NCBI RefSeq assembly: GCF_020858115.1
Contig: NZ_JACYMM010000013.1
Location: 62,001 to 126,000, forward strand
Source: Janthinobacterium sp. FW305-129
Lineage (GTDB): Bacteria; Pseudomonadota; Gammaproteobacteria; Burkholderiales; Burkholderiaceae_D
Length of the DNA: 64,000 nucleotides
Direction of reading: 5' to 3'
Shown here: piece by piece, positions 16,484-25,224 of the stretch
Numbering within the stretch: position 1 is the stretch's first letter
How the letters are laid out: each line of letters begins with the position of its first letter
Made by a program: the position numbers and the translations under genes
The notes under the pieces: generated by a model
The model's database searches: none
The model's input: the letters and a program-made list of their open reading frames with translations, nothing else
What the model was told of the DNA's origin: nothing

Positions 16484-17212
16484 TCAGGCGGATACCGTAC
16501 CGTGCTCCCGCTCCCATTCCCGACGGCTGTTTTTAAGGATGTCGACGATCAGCAGGGCTTTTGCCTCGTCCGTGCACATGTCTTCCAGGAACATGGCATT
16601 GTTGTCGCGAACCCAGGGCAGCGGCATTTCCCACCACGCCAGTTCCAACAATGCGGCACGGACTTTTTCCGTGAAGCGGTGGCGGATCAGGCGCGCGGGC
16701 GAGCCGGCATAAATGCCATACGGTTCCGAGCGGAAATTGGGCGGCAGCAGCGAGCGCGCGCCGATGACGCAGCCGTTCTCGATCACGCTGCCGCCCAGCA
16801 CCATCACTTCGTCGCCGATCCACACATCGTTCCTGATCACCGTGTCGGCATACTGGGGCGGCGGCGCATTCTTCAATCCGCCGCCGAGGATCGACAGCAT
16901 GTACGTGGAGATGGTGCGCATCTCGTGCTGGCCATTGAGCAGGAAGCGCAGGCGCGAGCCGCCGGCCACATACCGCCCCACGCACAGGCTTTGCTGCCCG
17001 CTGTCGTATTTCACCAGAGAGCCAACGCCAAAGCCGGAGCCGCGTCCGATGTAGAAGTGCCCGCTTGTCGGTTCCTGGTCCAGCCAGTCGCGGAAAAATT
17101 GATGGGGCAGGGTGCTGATGGCCCCATCGTCGTAGCCCAGTACCGTGAATTGGGCCGACCAAGGATGGTTCTCCGCCACGCCGGAAAAATTGGTTTCGGT
17201 AGAAATGTGCAT
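16484..17212 (-). CDS. CatB/XAT-family acyltransferase (left-handed beta-helix)
   Basis: This 242-residue protein has hexapeptide repeats in about residues 55-190 (FYIGRGSGFGVGSL, ADTVIRNDVWIGDEVMVLGG, IYAGSPARLIRHRF). This is the pattern of xenobiotic (streptogramin/chloramphenicol) acetyltransferases and of sugar N-acyltransferases. Its ATG shares one base with the stop of the aminotransferase (TGATG), so the two are translationally linked. This pairing argues for acylation of the amino group installed by the aminotransferase, with the donor possibly the ACP-bound acyl group made downstream. Antibiotic resistance is a weaker alternative. Confidence 0.8.
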   Translation of the reverse strand: MHISTETNFSGVAENHPWSAQFTVLGYDDGAISTLPHQFFRDWLDQEPTSGHFYIGRGSGFGVGSLVKYDSGQQSLCVGRYVAGGSRLRFLLNGQHEMRTISTYMLSILGGGLKNAPPPQYADTVIRNDVWIGDEVMVLGGSVIENGCVIGARSLLPPNFRSEPYGIYAGSPARLIRHRFTEKVRAALLELAWWEMPLPWVRDNNAMFLEDMCTDEAKALLIVDILKNSRREWEREHGTVSA

Positions 17213-18366
17213 CAGGCTATGTTCCGTATCAATTCGTGTTGCCGTGCGGGGGCGGCGATCATGGCGATAATGGCATCCACGCTGGCCATCTCCAGGTCCG
17301 GATAGATGGGCAGGCAGATCACCTGCGACGACGCCAGCCGCGCCACGGGCAGATTGGCGTGCCCGGCCGACGGAATGCCGCGGTACATGGGGAAGTCGCT
17401 GATCAAAGGGTAAAAGTAACGGCGCGCGTAGATTTCTTGGTCGCGCAGCAGCTGGAACAGGGCGTCGCGCGACAGCGGGTAGCCGGGGCCCACCAGGATC
17501 GGGAAATACGCGTGGTTGGCTGCCTCGCCTTCGCTCTGCTGCAGGCAGGTGATGCCGTCGATGCCGGCCAGCTGCTGGCGGTAATGCGCATCGATGGCCT
17601 TGCGCTTTTGGCGCGCGCCGTCGATGCCCTTGAGCTGCAGCAAGCCGAAGGCGGCATTGATCTCGCTCATCTTGCCATTGATGCCCGCGGCCACGACGGT
17701 GACTTCATCGACGAAGCCGAAGTTTTTCAGATGGTCGATGCGCTGCTTGGTCTTGGCGTCCGGGCAGACGATGGCGCCGCCTTCGAAGGTGTTGAAAATC
17801 TTGGTGGCGTGAAAGCTGATCACGGAAAGGTCGCCGTGATTGAGCACGCTGCCACCGCGGTGGCGCACGCCGAACGCATGCGCCGCATCGTAGATCACCT
17901 TCAGGTTGTAGTTGTCGGCAATTTTCTCGATGGCTTCGATATCGCATGGGCGGCCGTAGCAATGCACGGGCATGATGGCGGTGGTCTGCGGCGTGATGGC
18001 CGCCTCTATCTTGCTCGGGTCGAGGTTCAGGCTGTGCGGCTCGATGTCGGCAAACACGGGCTTGATGTTGTTCCACAGCAAAGAGTGGGCGGTGGCGACA
18101 AACGAATACGGCGTCGTGATGACTTCGCCGTTGATGCGCAGCGCCTGCAAGGCCGTCATCAGCGCCAGCGTGCCGTTGGCGAACAGGCAGATGTGCTTGA
18201 CGCCCAGGTAGTCGCACAGCGCCTGCTCGAGCTGCTGGTGGAACGGGCCGCCATTGGTCAGGATCTTGTTGTCCCAGATCGTTTCCAGATAAGGCAGGAA
18301 GTCTTCCAGCGGCGGCAGCAGGGGCTGGGTGACATACACCGGCTTGTTTTTTTGAGTGCTCATCAT
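17212..18366 (-). CDS. DegT/DnrJ/EryC1 sugar aminotransferase (VioA-like)
   Basis: This 384-residue PLP enzyme starts MMSTQKNKPVYVTQPLLPPL. It shows the NGTLALMTAL phosphate-binding motif, the D160AAHAFG loop and the PLP lysine K189 in SFHATKIFNT. The family transfers an amino group to keto-sugar nucleotides, for example making dTDP-viosamine or dTDP-Fuc3N. No 4,6-dehydratase is encoded nearby, so the dTDP-4-keto-6-deoxyglucose supply would come from the rmlAB-type pathway elsewhere. The ATG at 18366 overlaps the stop of the upstream OGT-like gene (ATGA). The exact sugar cannot be told from sequence. Confidence 0.88.
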   Translation of the reverse strand: MMSTQKNKPVYVTQPLLPPLEDFLPYLETIWDNKILTNGGPFHQQLEQALCDYLGVKHICLFANGTLALMTALQALRINGEVITTPYSFVATAHSLLWNNIKPVFADIEPHSLNLDPSKIEAAITPQTTAIMPVHCYGRPCDIEAIEKIADNYNLKVIYDAAHAFGVRHRGGSVLNHGDLSVISFHATKIFNTFEGGAIVCPDAKTKQRIDHLKNFGFVDEVTVVAAGINGKMSEINAAFGLLQLKGIDGARQKRKAIDAHYRQQLAGIDGITCLQQSEGEAANHAYFPILVGPGYPLSRDALFQLLRDQEIYARRYFYPLISDFPMYRGIPSAGHANLPVARLASSQVICLPIYPDLEMASVDAIIAMIAAPARQHELIRNIA

Positions 18367-21300
18367 AATCCGATCGGCGGGTTGGGCACGGCCACGGGGG
18401 CTTCGAACGAGACAGGAGGCAAGCCTTCGCACCAGCGCTGCCAGGCGATGCGCAGGGCGTTTTCGAAGCCTTCCGCGATCAGTTGCGGCTTGCCCATGGT
18501 CGAGCGTTCCAGACGGTGCCGCGCACTGAAGCGATACGCTCCCAGCAGCAATGGATTGGCCGCAATGGCCATACCCTTGCGCACGAAATCCTCGTCGTCG
18601 CTGGCGATGAACTCTTCCAGCTCGACCTGGCGCAGGATGGACGTACCGGCACAGCTGGGCAACGTCGGTCCGGCCACAGTGAGCGTCGGCACGCCCATCC
18701 ACAGCGCATGGAAGGTGGTCGTGCCGCCGCCATACGGGAAGGTGTCGAGGCACAGGTCGACGCGGTGGTGCATGGCCATGAATTGGCTCATGCCGGTGCG
18801 CCCTTCAAAGGTGAGGCGCTCCAGCGCGATGCCTTCCTCTTCGAACCACTCCTTGAGCTGCGCGGGCGCTTCCGACTTGGGCATCGCGGCCAGCAACATC
18901 TTCGAATCGGGCAGCGCGCGCAGCAGCCTGGACCAGCGCGCGACTACCTGGCGGTTGATTTTATTGAGGCGATTGAAGCTGCCAAACGTGATATATCCAT
19001 TCGTCAATGCGGGTGCAGCTTGAATGCCGGGTGCATAGTGCGATGGCAGGAAAGGAGCGCAGGCTGGCAGCAACAGCAGTTTCTCGGTGAACTGGCTGTC
19101 GAATTTGCCGGGCGGCGAAAAGAATGGATCGCTCAGGTAGTAATCTATCGCCTTCAGGCCCGTGGTGAGTGGGTAGCCTATCCAGCTTGCCTGGACAGGC
19201 GCCGGCTTGGCGGCAAACATCAGCAGGCGATTCTTGCCCGAGTGGCCGGACAGGTCGATCAGAATATCGATGCCGTCGTCGCGGATATGTTGCGCCAGTT
19301 CCAAATCGGACATGCGCTCCACCTGGCGCCAGTGAGGAATGAGTTCACGCAGGCGCTGCGTGACGTCGTCGTTCTCCTGATTGTTGTGATAGGCATACAA
19401 CGACAGGCTGGCGCCATCGACGATATTTTCCAGTATCGGGATAATGAAATGCGGGATCGGATGGTTGAGCAGGTCGCCAGATACAAGGCCAACTTTTAGC
19501 GTACGCAGCGGCTCTCGGGTATTGCTGTGCGCCGTGCGACTTTTTTCGATATGCGTCTCGAAGGTGTCGCTGAAGCGCTGGTGCTCGGCAAACAGCGTCT
19601 CGGCGTCGATGTCGGCGCTATGCGAGAGCAGGAACAGGTAGTTGCTGAACAGGGTTTCCCATAGCGGACAGATGGCCAGGCCCTTGCGGCAGGTTGCGAT
19701 GGCTTCGTCTATCCGGCCGATATTGCTGAAGGTAGCGCTTATATTGAGGTAGGCATCCCGGTATTTCGGATTCATTGCCAGCGTCTTGTGATAGCACTCC
19801 AGGGCCAGCAGGGGCTCCTTCATGAGCACGTAGCAATTGCCGAGCGCAAATTGAGCGCGCTCGAATTTGGGGTCGATAGCGAGCGCGGCCAGATAAGTCT
19901 GCTTGGCTTGTTGCAATTGATTCTGCGCCTGCTGTGTCGATCCCAGGTTGCATAGCGCCGAGGTGTTTTCCGGCTTCAATTCCAGCGCGCGCAGGTAGGC
20001 TGCGGTCGCTTCGTCGAACGCCTTCAATTCCTGCAAGACGACCCCAAGGTTGTTATACGTATCACTATTGTCGGATTCGTATTCAAGTGCTCGACGGTAA
20101 GACGCTACGGCTTGCTCGAAGCGCTTGATCGTGTTGTAGTAATCGCCCAGATGTTTGTGCGTTGTGGCGTTGTCAGGCGCCATATCGATAGCTTGCTGAA
20201 AGTACTTCAGTGCATTGTCCCTGTCCTCGGCGGCACCGTAAGCGATGGCGAGCTGGGCGCAGGCTTGCGCATCGTCTGGCTGAAGACGATGCGCGCGCGT
20301 GCAATGTTCAATGGCTGCAGCGTACTTCTCTTGTTTGCATAGTAGCAACCCCAGATTGCTCAGCGCCTGGGGGAAATCCCCATCGAGTGCGACCGCCTGT
20401 TCGTAGGCGGCCATGGCTTGCTCTGTTTGTCCCAGCGCCTGAAGCGCGCGTCCCAGGTTGTTGTGCAGCTTTGCGTCGTTTGCATGTAATTTGATGCCAG
20501 ACTGGCAAGCGGCTACTGCGGCGTCGTATTCTTCGGCCTCGTGCAGTGCCGCCGCAAGATTGGCATGCGCCGCCGTGGTGTGGGGTGCCAGTTGCAGCAC
20601 GGCCCGGTAGCTGACGATGGCCGCTTGCCATTGCTGCAGGTCTTGCTGTGCGTTGCCCAGGTTCAGGTAGATTTCAGCGTCGCCCGGCTGCAGGGCCAGT
20701 GCGCGCTGATAGCAGGCGACGGCTTCGGCACTGCGCTGCATCGCTTTCAATGTGTTGCCTAAATTAAAATGTCCTTTGGCATAGTCGGGGCGCAGCGCCA
20801 GGGCCTGCCGGTATGCCTGCTCGGCCTGTTCCAACTTGCCTTGCGCCTGCAGCGCCGCCGCCAGGTTGCCGTACGCCTCGACAAAGTCCGGATTCAGTTC
20901 CAGCGCCCGCGTATAGCTGTCGACGGCTTGCGTGTACATGCCCCGTTCCTGCCATGCGGTGCCCAGATTGCCGTGCGCCTCGGCATCGTTGGGTGCCAGT
21001 TGCACGGTTTTTTGCAGTGCCTCGAAGGCATCCTTGCCCTGTAATTGCAAGGCAGTGCCCAGTACGCTCCAGGCAAAGTCCGAGTCGGGATAGCGCTGCG
21101 TCAGGGCGTGGCTGGCCGCTTCCAGTTCGGCATGGTGGCCGGCTTGATACAGATCAATGACGTGCTGCGTTTCCTGCGCTGTCGGGGTGCTGGCGATGGC
21201 CGTTTCGATGCGGCTGCGCAAGCCTTGCGATTGTTCGTTGTCGAGACCGCGCGCGATGGCCGCCGTGACGATCTCCAGCGCCTGTTCGCGGTCGCCCGCC

Positions 21301-21572
21301 TTGAGCAAACCATCCGCATACGACAGCCAGAACTGGCCTTCGTCGGGGTTGACCGACAAGGCCTTGTGCAGATATGGCAAGCCAGCCTGGTATTGCCCGA
21401 CTTGTCCAGCCAGCAAACCCATATTGTGGTTGGCAATGGCGTGGTATGGCTGCGCCTGCAAAATCGCCAGGTAAAGCTCTTCCGCCTCGGCGTACCGGCC
21501 AGCCTGGTGTTCGGTGATTGCCTGTTGCAATTCGGCGTCGAGGGGCACAGCTGGAAGGGCGTTTGCGTTCAT
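18363..21572 (-). CDS. Giant TPR protein with O-GlcNAc-transferase (SPINDLY/OGT) catalytic domain
   Basis: This protein of about 1069 residues has roughly 18 tandem 34-residue TPRs (about residues 8-640; consensus NLG...G....A...Y..AL...P), followed by a GT41 domain (about 680-1045). Landmarks of OGT catalysis are present: a His in SGDLLNHPIPHF, the Lys of FGSFNRLNKI, and the GGGTTTFHALWMGVP donor loop. Such enzymes O-glycosylate Ser/Thr of cytoplasmic proteins. As the only glycosyltransferase of the operon and neighbour of the flagellins it is the likely flagellin O-glycosyltransferase. The frame is open to 21701; the ATG at 21572 begins the first TPR properly, although its ribosome site is poor. 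Confidence 0.88.
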   Translation of the reverse strand: MNANALPAVPLDAELQQAITEHQAGRYAEAEELYLAILQAQPYHAIANHNMGLLAGQVGQYQAGLPYLHKALSVNPDEGQFWLSYADGLLKAGDREQALEIVTAAIARGLDNEQSQGLRSRIETAIASTPTAQETQHVIDLYQAGHHAELEAASHALTQRYPDSDFAWSVLGTALQLQGKDAFEALQKTVQLAPNDAEAHGNLGTAWQERGMYTQAVDSYTRALELNPDFVEAYGNLAAALQAQGKLEQAEQAYRQALALRPDYAKGHFNLGNTLKAMQRSAEAVACYQRALALQPGDAEIYLNLGNAQQDLQQWQAAIVSYRAVLQLAPHTTAAHANLAAALHEAEEYDAAVAACQSGIKLHANDAKLHNNLGRALQALGQTEQAMAAYEQAVALDGDFPQALSNLGLLLCKQEKYAAAIEHCTRAHRLQPDDAQACAQLAIAYGAAEDRDNALKYFQQAIDMAPDNATTHKHLGDYYNTIKRFEQAVASYRRALEYESDNSDTYNNLGVVLQELKAFDEATAAYLRALELKPENTSALCNLGSTQQAQNQLQQAKQTYLAALAIDPKFERAQFALGNCYVLMKEPLLALECYHKTLAMNPKYRDAYLNISATFSNIGRIDEAIATCRKGLAICPLWETLFSNYLFLLSHSADIDAETLFAEHQRFSDTFETHIEKSRTAHSNTREPLRTLKVGLVSGDLLNHPIPHFIIPILENIVDGASLSLYAYHNNQENDDVTQRLRELIPHWRQVERMSDLELAQHIRDDGIDILIDLSGHSGKNRLLMFAAKPAPVQASWIGYPLTTGLKAIDYYLSDPFFSPPGKFDSQFTEKLLLLPACAPFLPSHYAPGIQAAPALTNGYITFGSFNRLNKINRQVVARWSRLLRALPDSKMLLAAMPKSEAPAQLKEWFEEEGIALERLTFEGRTGMSQFMAMHHRVDLCLDTFPYGGGTTTFHALWMGVPTLTVAGPTLPSCAGTSILRQVELEEFIASDDEDFVRKGMAIAANPLLLGAYRFSARHRLERSTMGKPQLIAEGFENALRIAWQRWCEGLPPVSFEAPVAVPNPPIGL

Positions 21573-21725
21573 GGGCGGGTGGAAGGTGAAATATTTAGCA
21601 GTGGGAATTGTAACTGCTGGAAGTGCTTCTGAGAAACTTTCCGGGTGGAATTTATCCGGGAATGCTGTCGCAATGCAAACTTGGTGTTGCTGGCGGGTCA
21701 AAGCGTGGGGAAATATGATGCTTTT

Positions 21726-21763
21726 AATAAAAAACAGCGCGCTACCGTGGGGTAGGGCGCTGT
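21726..21763 (-). terminator. Terminator of the ETF-QO gene
   Basis: ACAGCGC (21734-21740) pairs with GCGCTGT (21757-21763), with a further inner CTACC/GGTAG pairing. Read leftward it is followed by TTTTTTATT, a good rho-independent terminator for the gene at 21810-23486. Confidence 0.85.
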
Positions 21764-21809
21764 CTTTCTGCCAGCTGGCGACCTTGTCGCCATGCGTGGG
21801 TGCTGCCGT

Positions 21810-23486
21810 TTACATGTTTGGATAGTTCGGCCCGCCGCCGCCTTCCGGCGTCACCCACACGATGTTCTGCGTCGGATCCTTGATGTCGCAGGTCTTGCAG
21901 TGCACGCAGTTTTGCGCATTGATCTGCAGGCGCTCGGCGCCGTCGTCGTTCTTCACGAATTCGTACACGCCGGCGGGACAGTAGCGCGCTTCCGGACCCG
22001 CATATGTGGCCAGGTTGACGTCGACGGGCACGCTGGCGTTCTTCAGCGTCAGGTGGATGGGCTGGTCTTCCGCGTGGTTCGTGTTCGAGATGAAGACGGA
22101 CGACATCTTGTCGAAGGTCAGCTTGCCATCGGGTTTCGGATACACGATCTTTTTCGACTGGGCCGCCGGTTTCAGGCATTCGTGGTCGCCATGCGTGTGG
22201 TGCAGGGTCCATGGCGCCTTGCCGCGGAAGATGATCTGGTCGATGCCAGTCATCAGGCTGCCCAGGTACAGGCCTTTCGACAGCCATGGCTTGACGTTGC
22301 GCGCCACGTGCAGCTCTTCGTGCAGCCAGGATTGCTCGAAAGCAACTGGGTAGCTCGTCAGTTCGTCGTGCTGGCGCGATTCGCCCAGCGCGCCGAAGGC
22401 CGCTTCGGCCGCCAGCATGCCGCTCTTGATGGCCGCGTGGCTGCCCTTGATGCGGCTCATGTTCAGGAAGCCCGCGTCGCAGCCGATCAGCGCGCCACCG
22501 GCGAACACCAGTTTCGGCAGCGATTGCAGGCCGCCGGCCGTGATCGCCCGCGCGCCGTAGGAGATGCGCTTGCCGCCTTCGAAGAATTTGCGGATTTCCG
22601 GATGCGTCTTGTAGCGCTGGAATTCCTCGTACGGCGACAGGTAGGGGTTTTCGTAGGCCAGGCCGACCACGTAGCCGACCATGACCTGGTTGTTTTCCAG
22701 GTGGTACAGGAAGGAGCCGCCGTAGGTTTTCGCGTCCAGCGGCCAGCCCGTCGAGTGGATCACCAGGCCAGGCTGGTGCAGGGCGGGGTCGATTTCCCAC
22801 AATTCCTTGATGCCGATGCCGTACGATTGGGGATCCTTGCCGGCGTTCAAGTCATACCTGGCCATCAATTGCTTGCCCAGGTGGCCGCGCGCGCCCTCGG
22901 CGAACAGGGTGTACTTGGCGTGCAGTTCCATGCCCAGCTGGAAGTCGGGACCGGGTTCGCCGTCGCGCTTGACGCCCATGTTGCCGGTCGCCACGCCTTT
23001 GACGGAGCCGTCGTCGTTGTAGAGGATTTCCGCGGCCGGGAAGCCGGGGAAGATTTCCACGCCCAGGTTTTCCGCCTGCTGGCCCATCCAGCGCACCACA
23101 TTGCCCAGCGAGACGATGTAGTTGCCGTGGTTTTCAAAGCAGGCCGGCACGGCGAAGTTCGGCGTCTTGTATGCCTTGGTTTCGGTCAGGAACAGGATGC
23201 GGTCTTCCGTCACTGCCGTGTTCAGAGGCGCGCCCAGTTCTTTCCAGTTCGGAATCAGTTCCGTCAGCGCTTTCGGGTCCATGATGGCGCCCGACAGGAT
23301 ATGCGCGCCCAGCTCGCCGCCTTTTTCCAGCACGCAGACGGACACTTCCTGGCTCTTTTCAGCGGCCAGCTGCTTCAGGCGGATCGCCGCGGCCAGGCCT
23401 GCGGGGCCACCGCCGACGATCACCACATCATACTCCATGGTCTCGCGCGGTCCGTACTGTTCAACTAAGTTATTAGGCTGTGTCAT
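21810..23486 (-). CDS. etfD: Electron transfer flavoprotein-ubiquinone oxidoreductase
   Basis: This 558-residue protein has an N-terminal FAD motif (VVIVGGGPAGLAAAIRL), the ETF-QO membrane-surface region and a C-terminal 4Fe-4S domain with CPAGVYEF and CVHCKTCDIKDPTQNI. It passes electrons from ETF, reduced by acyl-CoA and other dehydrogenases, to ubiquinone at the inner membrane. The length is standard. It is monocistronic, with its own terminator at 21726-21763, and divergent from an SDR gene. The start MTQPNNL at 23486 is likely, though a later ATG (MEYDVV) is possible. Confidence 0.95.
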   Translation of the reverse strand: MTQPNNLVEQYGPRETMEYDVVIVGGGPAGLAAAIRLKQLAAEKSQEVSVCVLEKGGELGAHILSGAIMDPKALTELIPNWKELGAPLNTAVTEDRILFLTETKAYKTPNFAVPACFENHGNYIVSLGNVVRWMGQQAENLGVEIFPGFPAAEILYNDDGSVKGVATGNMGVKRDGEPGPDFQLGMELHAKYTLFAEGARGHLGKQLMARYDLNAGKDPQSYGIGIKELWEIDPALHQPGLVIHSTGWPLDAKTYGGSFLYHLENNQVMVGYVVGLAYENPYLSPYEEFQRYKTHPEIRKFFEGGKRISYGARAITAGGLQSLPKLVFAGGALIGCDAGFLNMSRIKGSHAAIKSGMLAAEAAFGALGESRQHDELTSYPVAFEQSWLHEELHVARNVKPWLSKGLYLGSLMTGIDQIIFRGKAPWTLHHTHGDHECLKPAAQSKKIVYPKPDGKLTFDKMSSVFISNTNHAEDQPIHLTLKNASVPVDVNLATYAGPEARYCPAGVYEFVKNDDGAERLQINAQNCVHCKTCDIKDPTQNIVWVTPEGGGGPNYPNM

Positions 23487-23737
23487 GGTCTCGATTGTTA
23501 GTCACTAAATGGGTGGGTGAGGAATCTTCGAATAAATTTAAGCACGAGTGTGCTTGTTTTTGGCGAGGATTGCAACTTTGGCGCCATTTTGCGTGACATT
23601 GCCCCTCGCCGCAATCTAAATCCGGCCATTTTGTGTAATGATGGCGTTTACCTTTGCTCAAGTACGGCGCACGGTATTTTGCCCCGGTGCAATCGGCACG
23701 GCGTAAAGTGTTATCTAAAATAAAACAGGAGCAGCTC

Positions 23738-24514
23738 GTGGGCATAGAAGTCAATTTCGAGGGCAAGATTGCCCTGATTACCGGCGCATCGAGCGGCCTT
23801 GGCGCGCGCTTTGCGAAAGTGCTGGCCCAGGCCGGCGCGCAGGTCGTGCTGGCGTCGCGCCGCACCGAACGGCTGAAGGAATTGCGCGCCGAAATCGAAG
23901 CGGACGGCGGCGCCGCGCACGTGGTGTCGCTCGACGTGACCGACTTTGCCAGCATCAAGTCGGCCATTGCGCATGCGGAAACGGAAGCCGGCCCCATCGA
24001 TATCCTCGTCAACAATTCAGGTGTCTCCACCACGCAACGCCTGGTCGACGTCACGCCCGAGGATTACGCGTTCGTGATGGACACCAACCTGCGCGGTTCG
24101 TTCTTCGTGGCCCAGCAGACGGCCAAACGCATGATCGCGCGCGCCAAGGGCGACCCGAAGAAACAGCACCGCATCATCAATATCGCCTCGATGGCGGGTT
24201 TGCAGGTGCTGCCGCAGATCGGCGTGTACTGCATGAGCAAGGCGGGCATGGTGCACATGACGCGCGCCATGGCCGTGGAATGGGGTAAATATGGCATCAA
24301 CACCAACGCCATCTGCCCCGGCTACATTTCCACGGAAATCAACGAAGATTATTTCGCCACCGAGCAGGGCAAGAAACTGATCGAAATGCTGCCGAACAAG
24401 CGTCCGGGCAAGCCGGAAGACCTCGATGGCCTGTTGCTGTTGCTGGCGGGCGAGGATTCGCATTTCATCAATGGCGCCATCATTTCCGCAGACGGTGGAA
24501 TGAGTACCTTCTAG
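23738..24514 (+). CDS. SDR-family oxidoreductase (3-oxoacyl reductase-like), GTG start
   Basis: This 258-residue short-chain dehydrogenase has TGASSGLGARFA, NNSGVS, the active-site IASMAG, Y-x-x-x-K in VYCMSKAG, and the PGYISTEIN loop. I chose the GTG at 23738 because AGGAG lies 6 bp before it and the protein then begins GIEVNFEGKIALITG; the open frame extends to 23654 without a ribosome site. It is divergent from etfD and its stop shares CTAG with the convergent PAS-LuxR gene. A role in fatty acid or hydroxybutyrate metabolism is suggested by the neighbours but not proven. Confidence 0.85.
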   Translation: MGIEVNFEGKIALITGASSGLGARFAKVLAQAGAQVVLASRRTERLKELRAEIEADGGAAHVVSLDVTDFASIKSAIAHAETEAGPIDILVNNSGVSTTQRLVDVTPEDYAFVMDTNLRGSFFVAQQTAKRMIARAKGDPKKQHRIINIASMAGLQVLPQIGVYCMSKAGMVHMTRAMAVEWGKYGINTNAICPGYISTEINEDYFATEQGKKLIEMLPNKRPGKPEDLDGLLLLLAGEDSHFINGAIISADGGMSTF

Positions 24515-25077
24515 CGCTGCAGCTGCAAGCCCACCAGCTTGTGCACCAGCTCGGACGACGTCGAGGCGGCAAACTTGCGCATCAGCTTGGCGCGGTGCAT
24601 TTCCACCGTGCGGGGGCTGAGGTCGATCTGGCGGGCGATGACCTTGCTGGTCTTGCCTTCCACCAGCAGGGCGGCGATTTCGCGCTCGCGCGGGGTCAGC
24701 TCCGCCGTCACGGGGCGTTTCTCGCTGACATCCTCGAACGTCCAGATGCCCGCTCCCAGCGGTTGGTTCGGCAGCATGGCGTGGCCCGTGACGTGGCACC
24801 AGAACAATTCTCCATTGCTGCGGCGCATGATGCGCTCGTCCGAATAGCGGCCCCTGGCATTCATGATGGGGATGATGCGGTCACCCGTGCGCAGGAATTC
24901 GTCGTGCGTGGGGTAGAGTACTTCGAAGGACTGGTCGTCGAGCTGGGCGCGCGCGTAGCCGAACATGGCTGCCAGCGCTTCGTTGCAGCTGCGCATGATG
25001 CGGTTTTCCGACATGCACATGCCCACGGGCGCGTGCAGGAAGATGCTTTCATAATCGATGGCTGACGCGGCGTTCAT
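24511..25077 (-). CDS. PAS-LuxR (HTH) transcriptional regulator
   Basis: This 188-residue regulator has an N-terminal PAS domain (about residues 8-120; IFLHAPVGMCMSENRIMRSC and GELFWCHVTGHAM) and a C-terminal LuxR/FixJ-type HTH (about 125-188; ELTPREREIAALLVEGKTSK, LSPRTVEMHRAKLM). There is no phosphoacceptor receiver domain, so the input is probably a ligand or redox state sensed by PAS. It is divergent from scoAB and separated by only 147 bp, and convergent with the SDR gene (shared CTAG stop). It is a good candidate regulator of scoAB and of itself. Confidence 0.85.
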   Translation of the reverse strand: MNAASAIDYESIFLHAPVGMCMSENRIMRSCNEALAAMFGYARAQLDDQSFEVLYPTHDEFLRTGDRIIPIMNARGRYSDERIMRRSNGELFWCHVTGHAMLPNQPLGAGIWTFEDVSEKRPVTAELTPREREIAALLVEGKTSKVIARQIDLSPRTVEMHRAKLMRKFAASTSSELVHKLVGLQLQR

Positions 25078-25078
25078 C

Positions 25079-25090
25079 TGATACGTATCA
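25079..25090. promoter_or_regulatory. 12-bp palindrome, candidate operator of the PAS-LuxR gene
   Basis: TGATACGTATCA is a perfect 12-bp palindrome just upstream of the regulator ATG at 25077 and within the divergent region with scoA. Its TACGTA core resembles FixJ/LuxR-type sites, so autoregulation is possible. Confidence 0.4.
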
Positions 25091-25224
25091 CTCTCACAGG
25101 GGGATTGCAGGCACGGCGCCGGTAGTTCTACGGTATTGTACTTTCCACTCGCGTATTTTATGCTGAGTCGCTGCCTGAGTCATGGACTCAAGACCAAAGC
25201 TTAACAAAAGATAGAGGGACACTC

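Noticed and set aside
16484..17212. Acquired chloramphenicol or streptogramin resistance gene
   Set aside because: The fold matches CatB-type enzymes, but the gene is coupled to a sugar aminotransferase inside a glycan operon, so a sugar N-acyltransferase is more likely.
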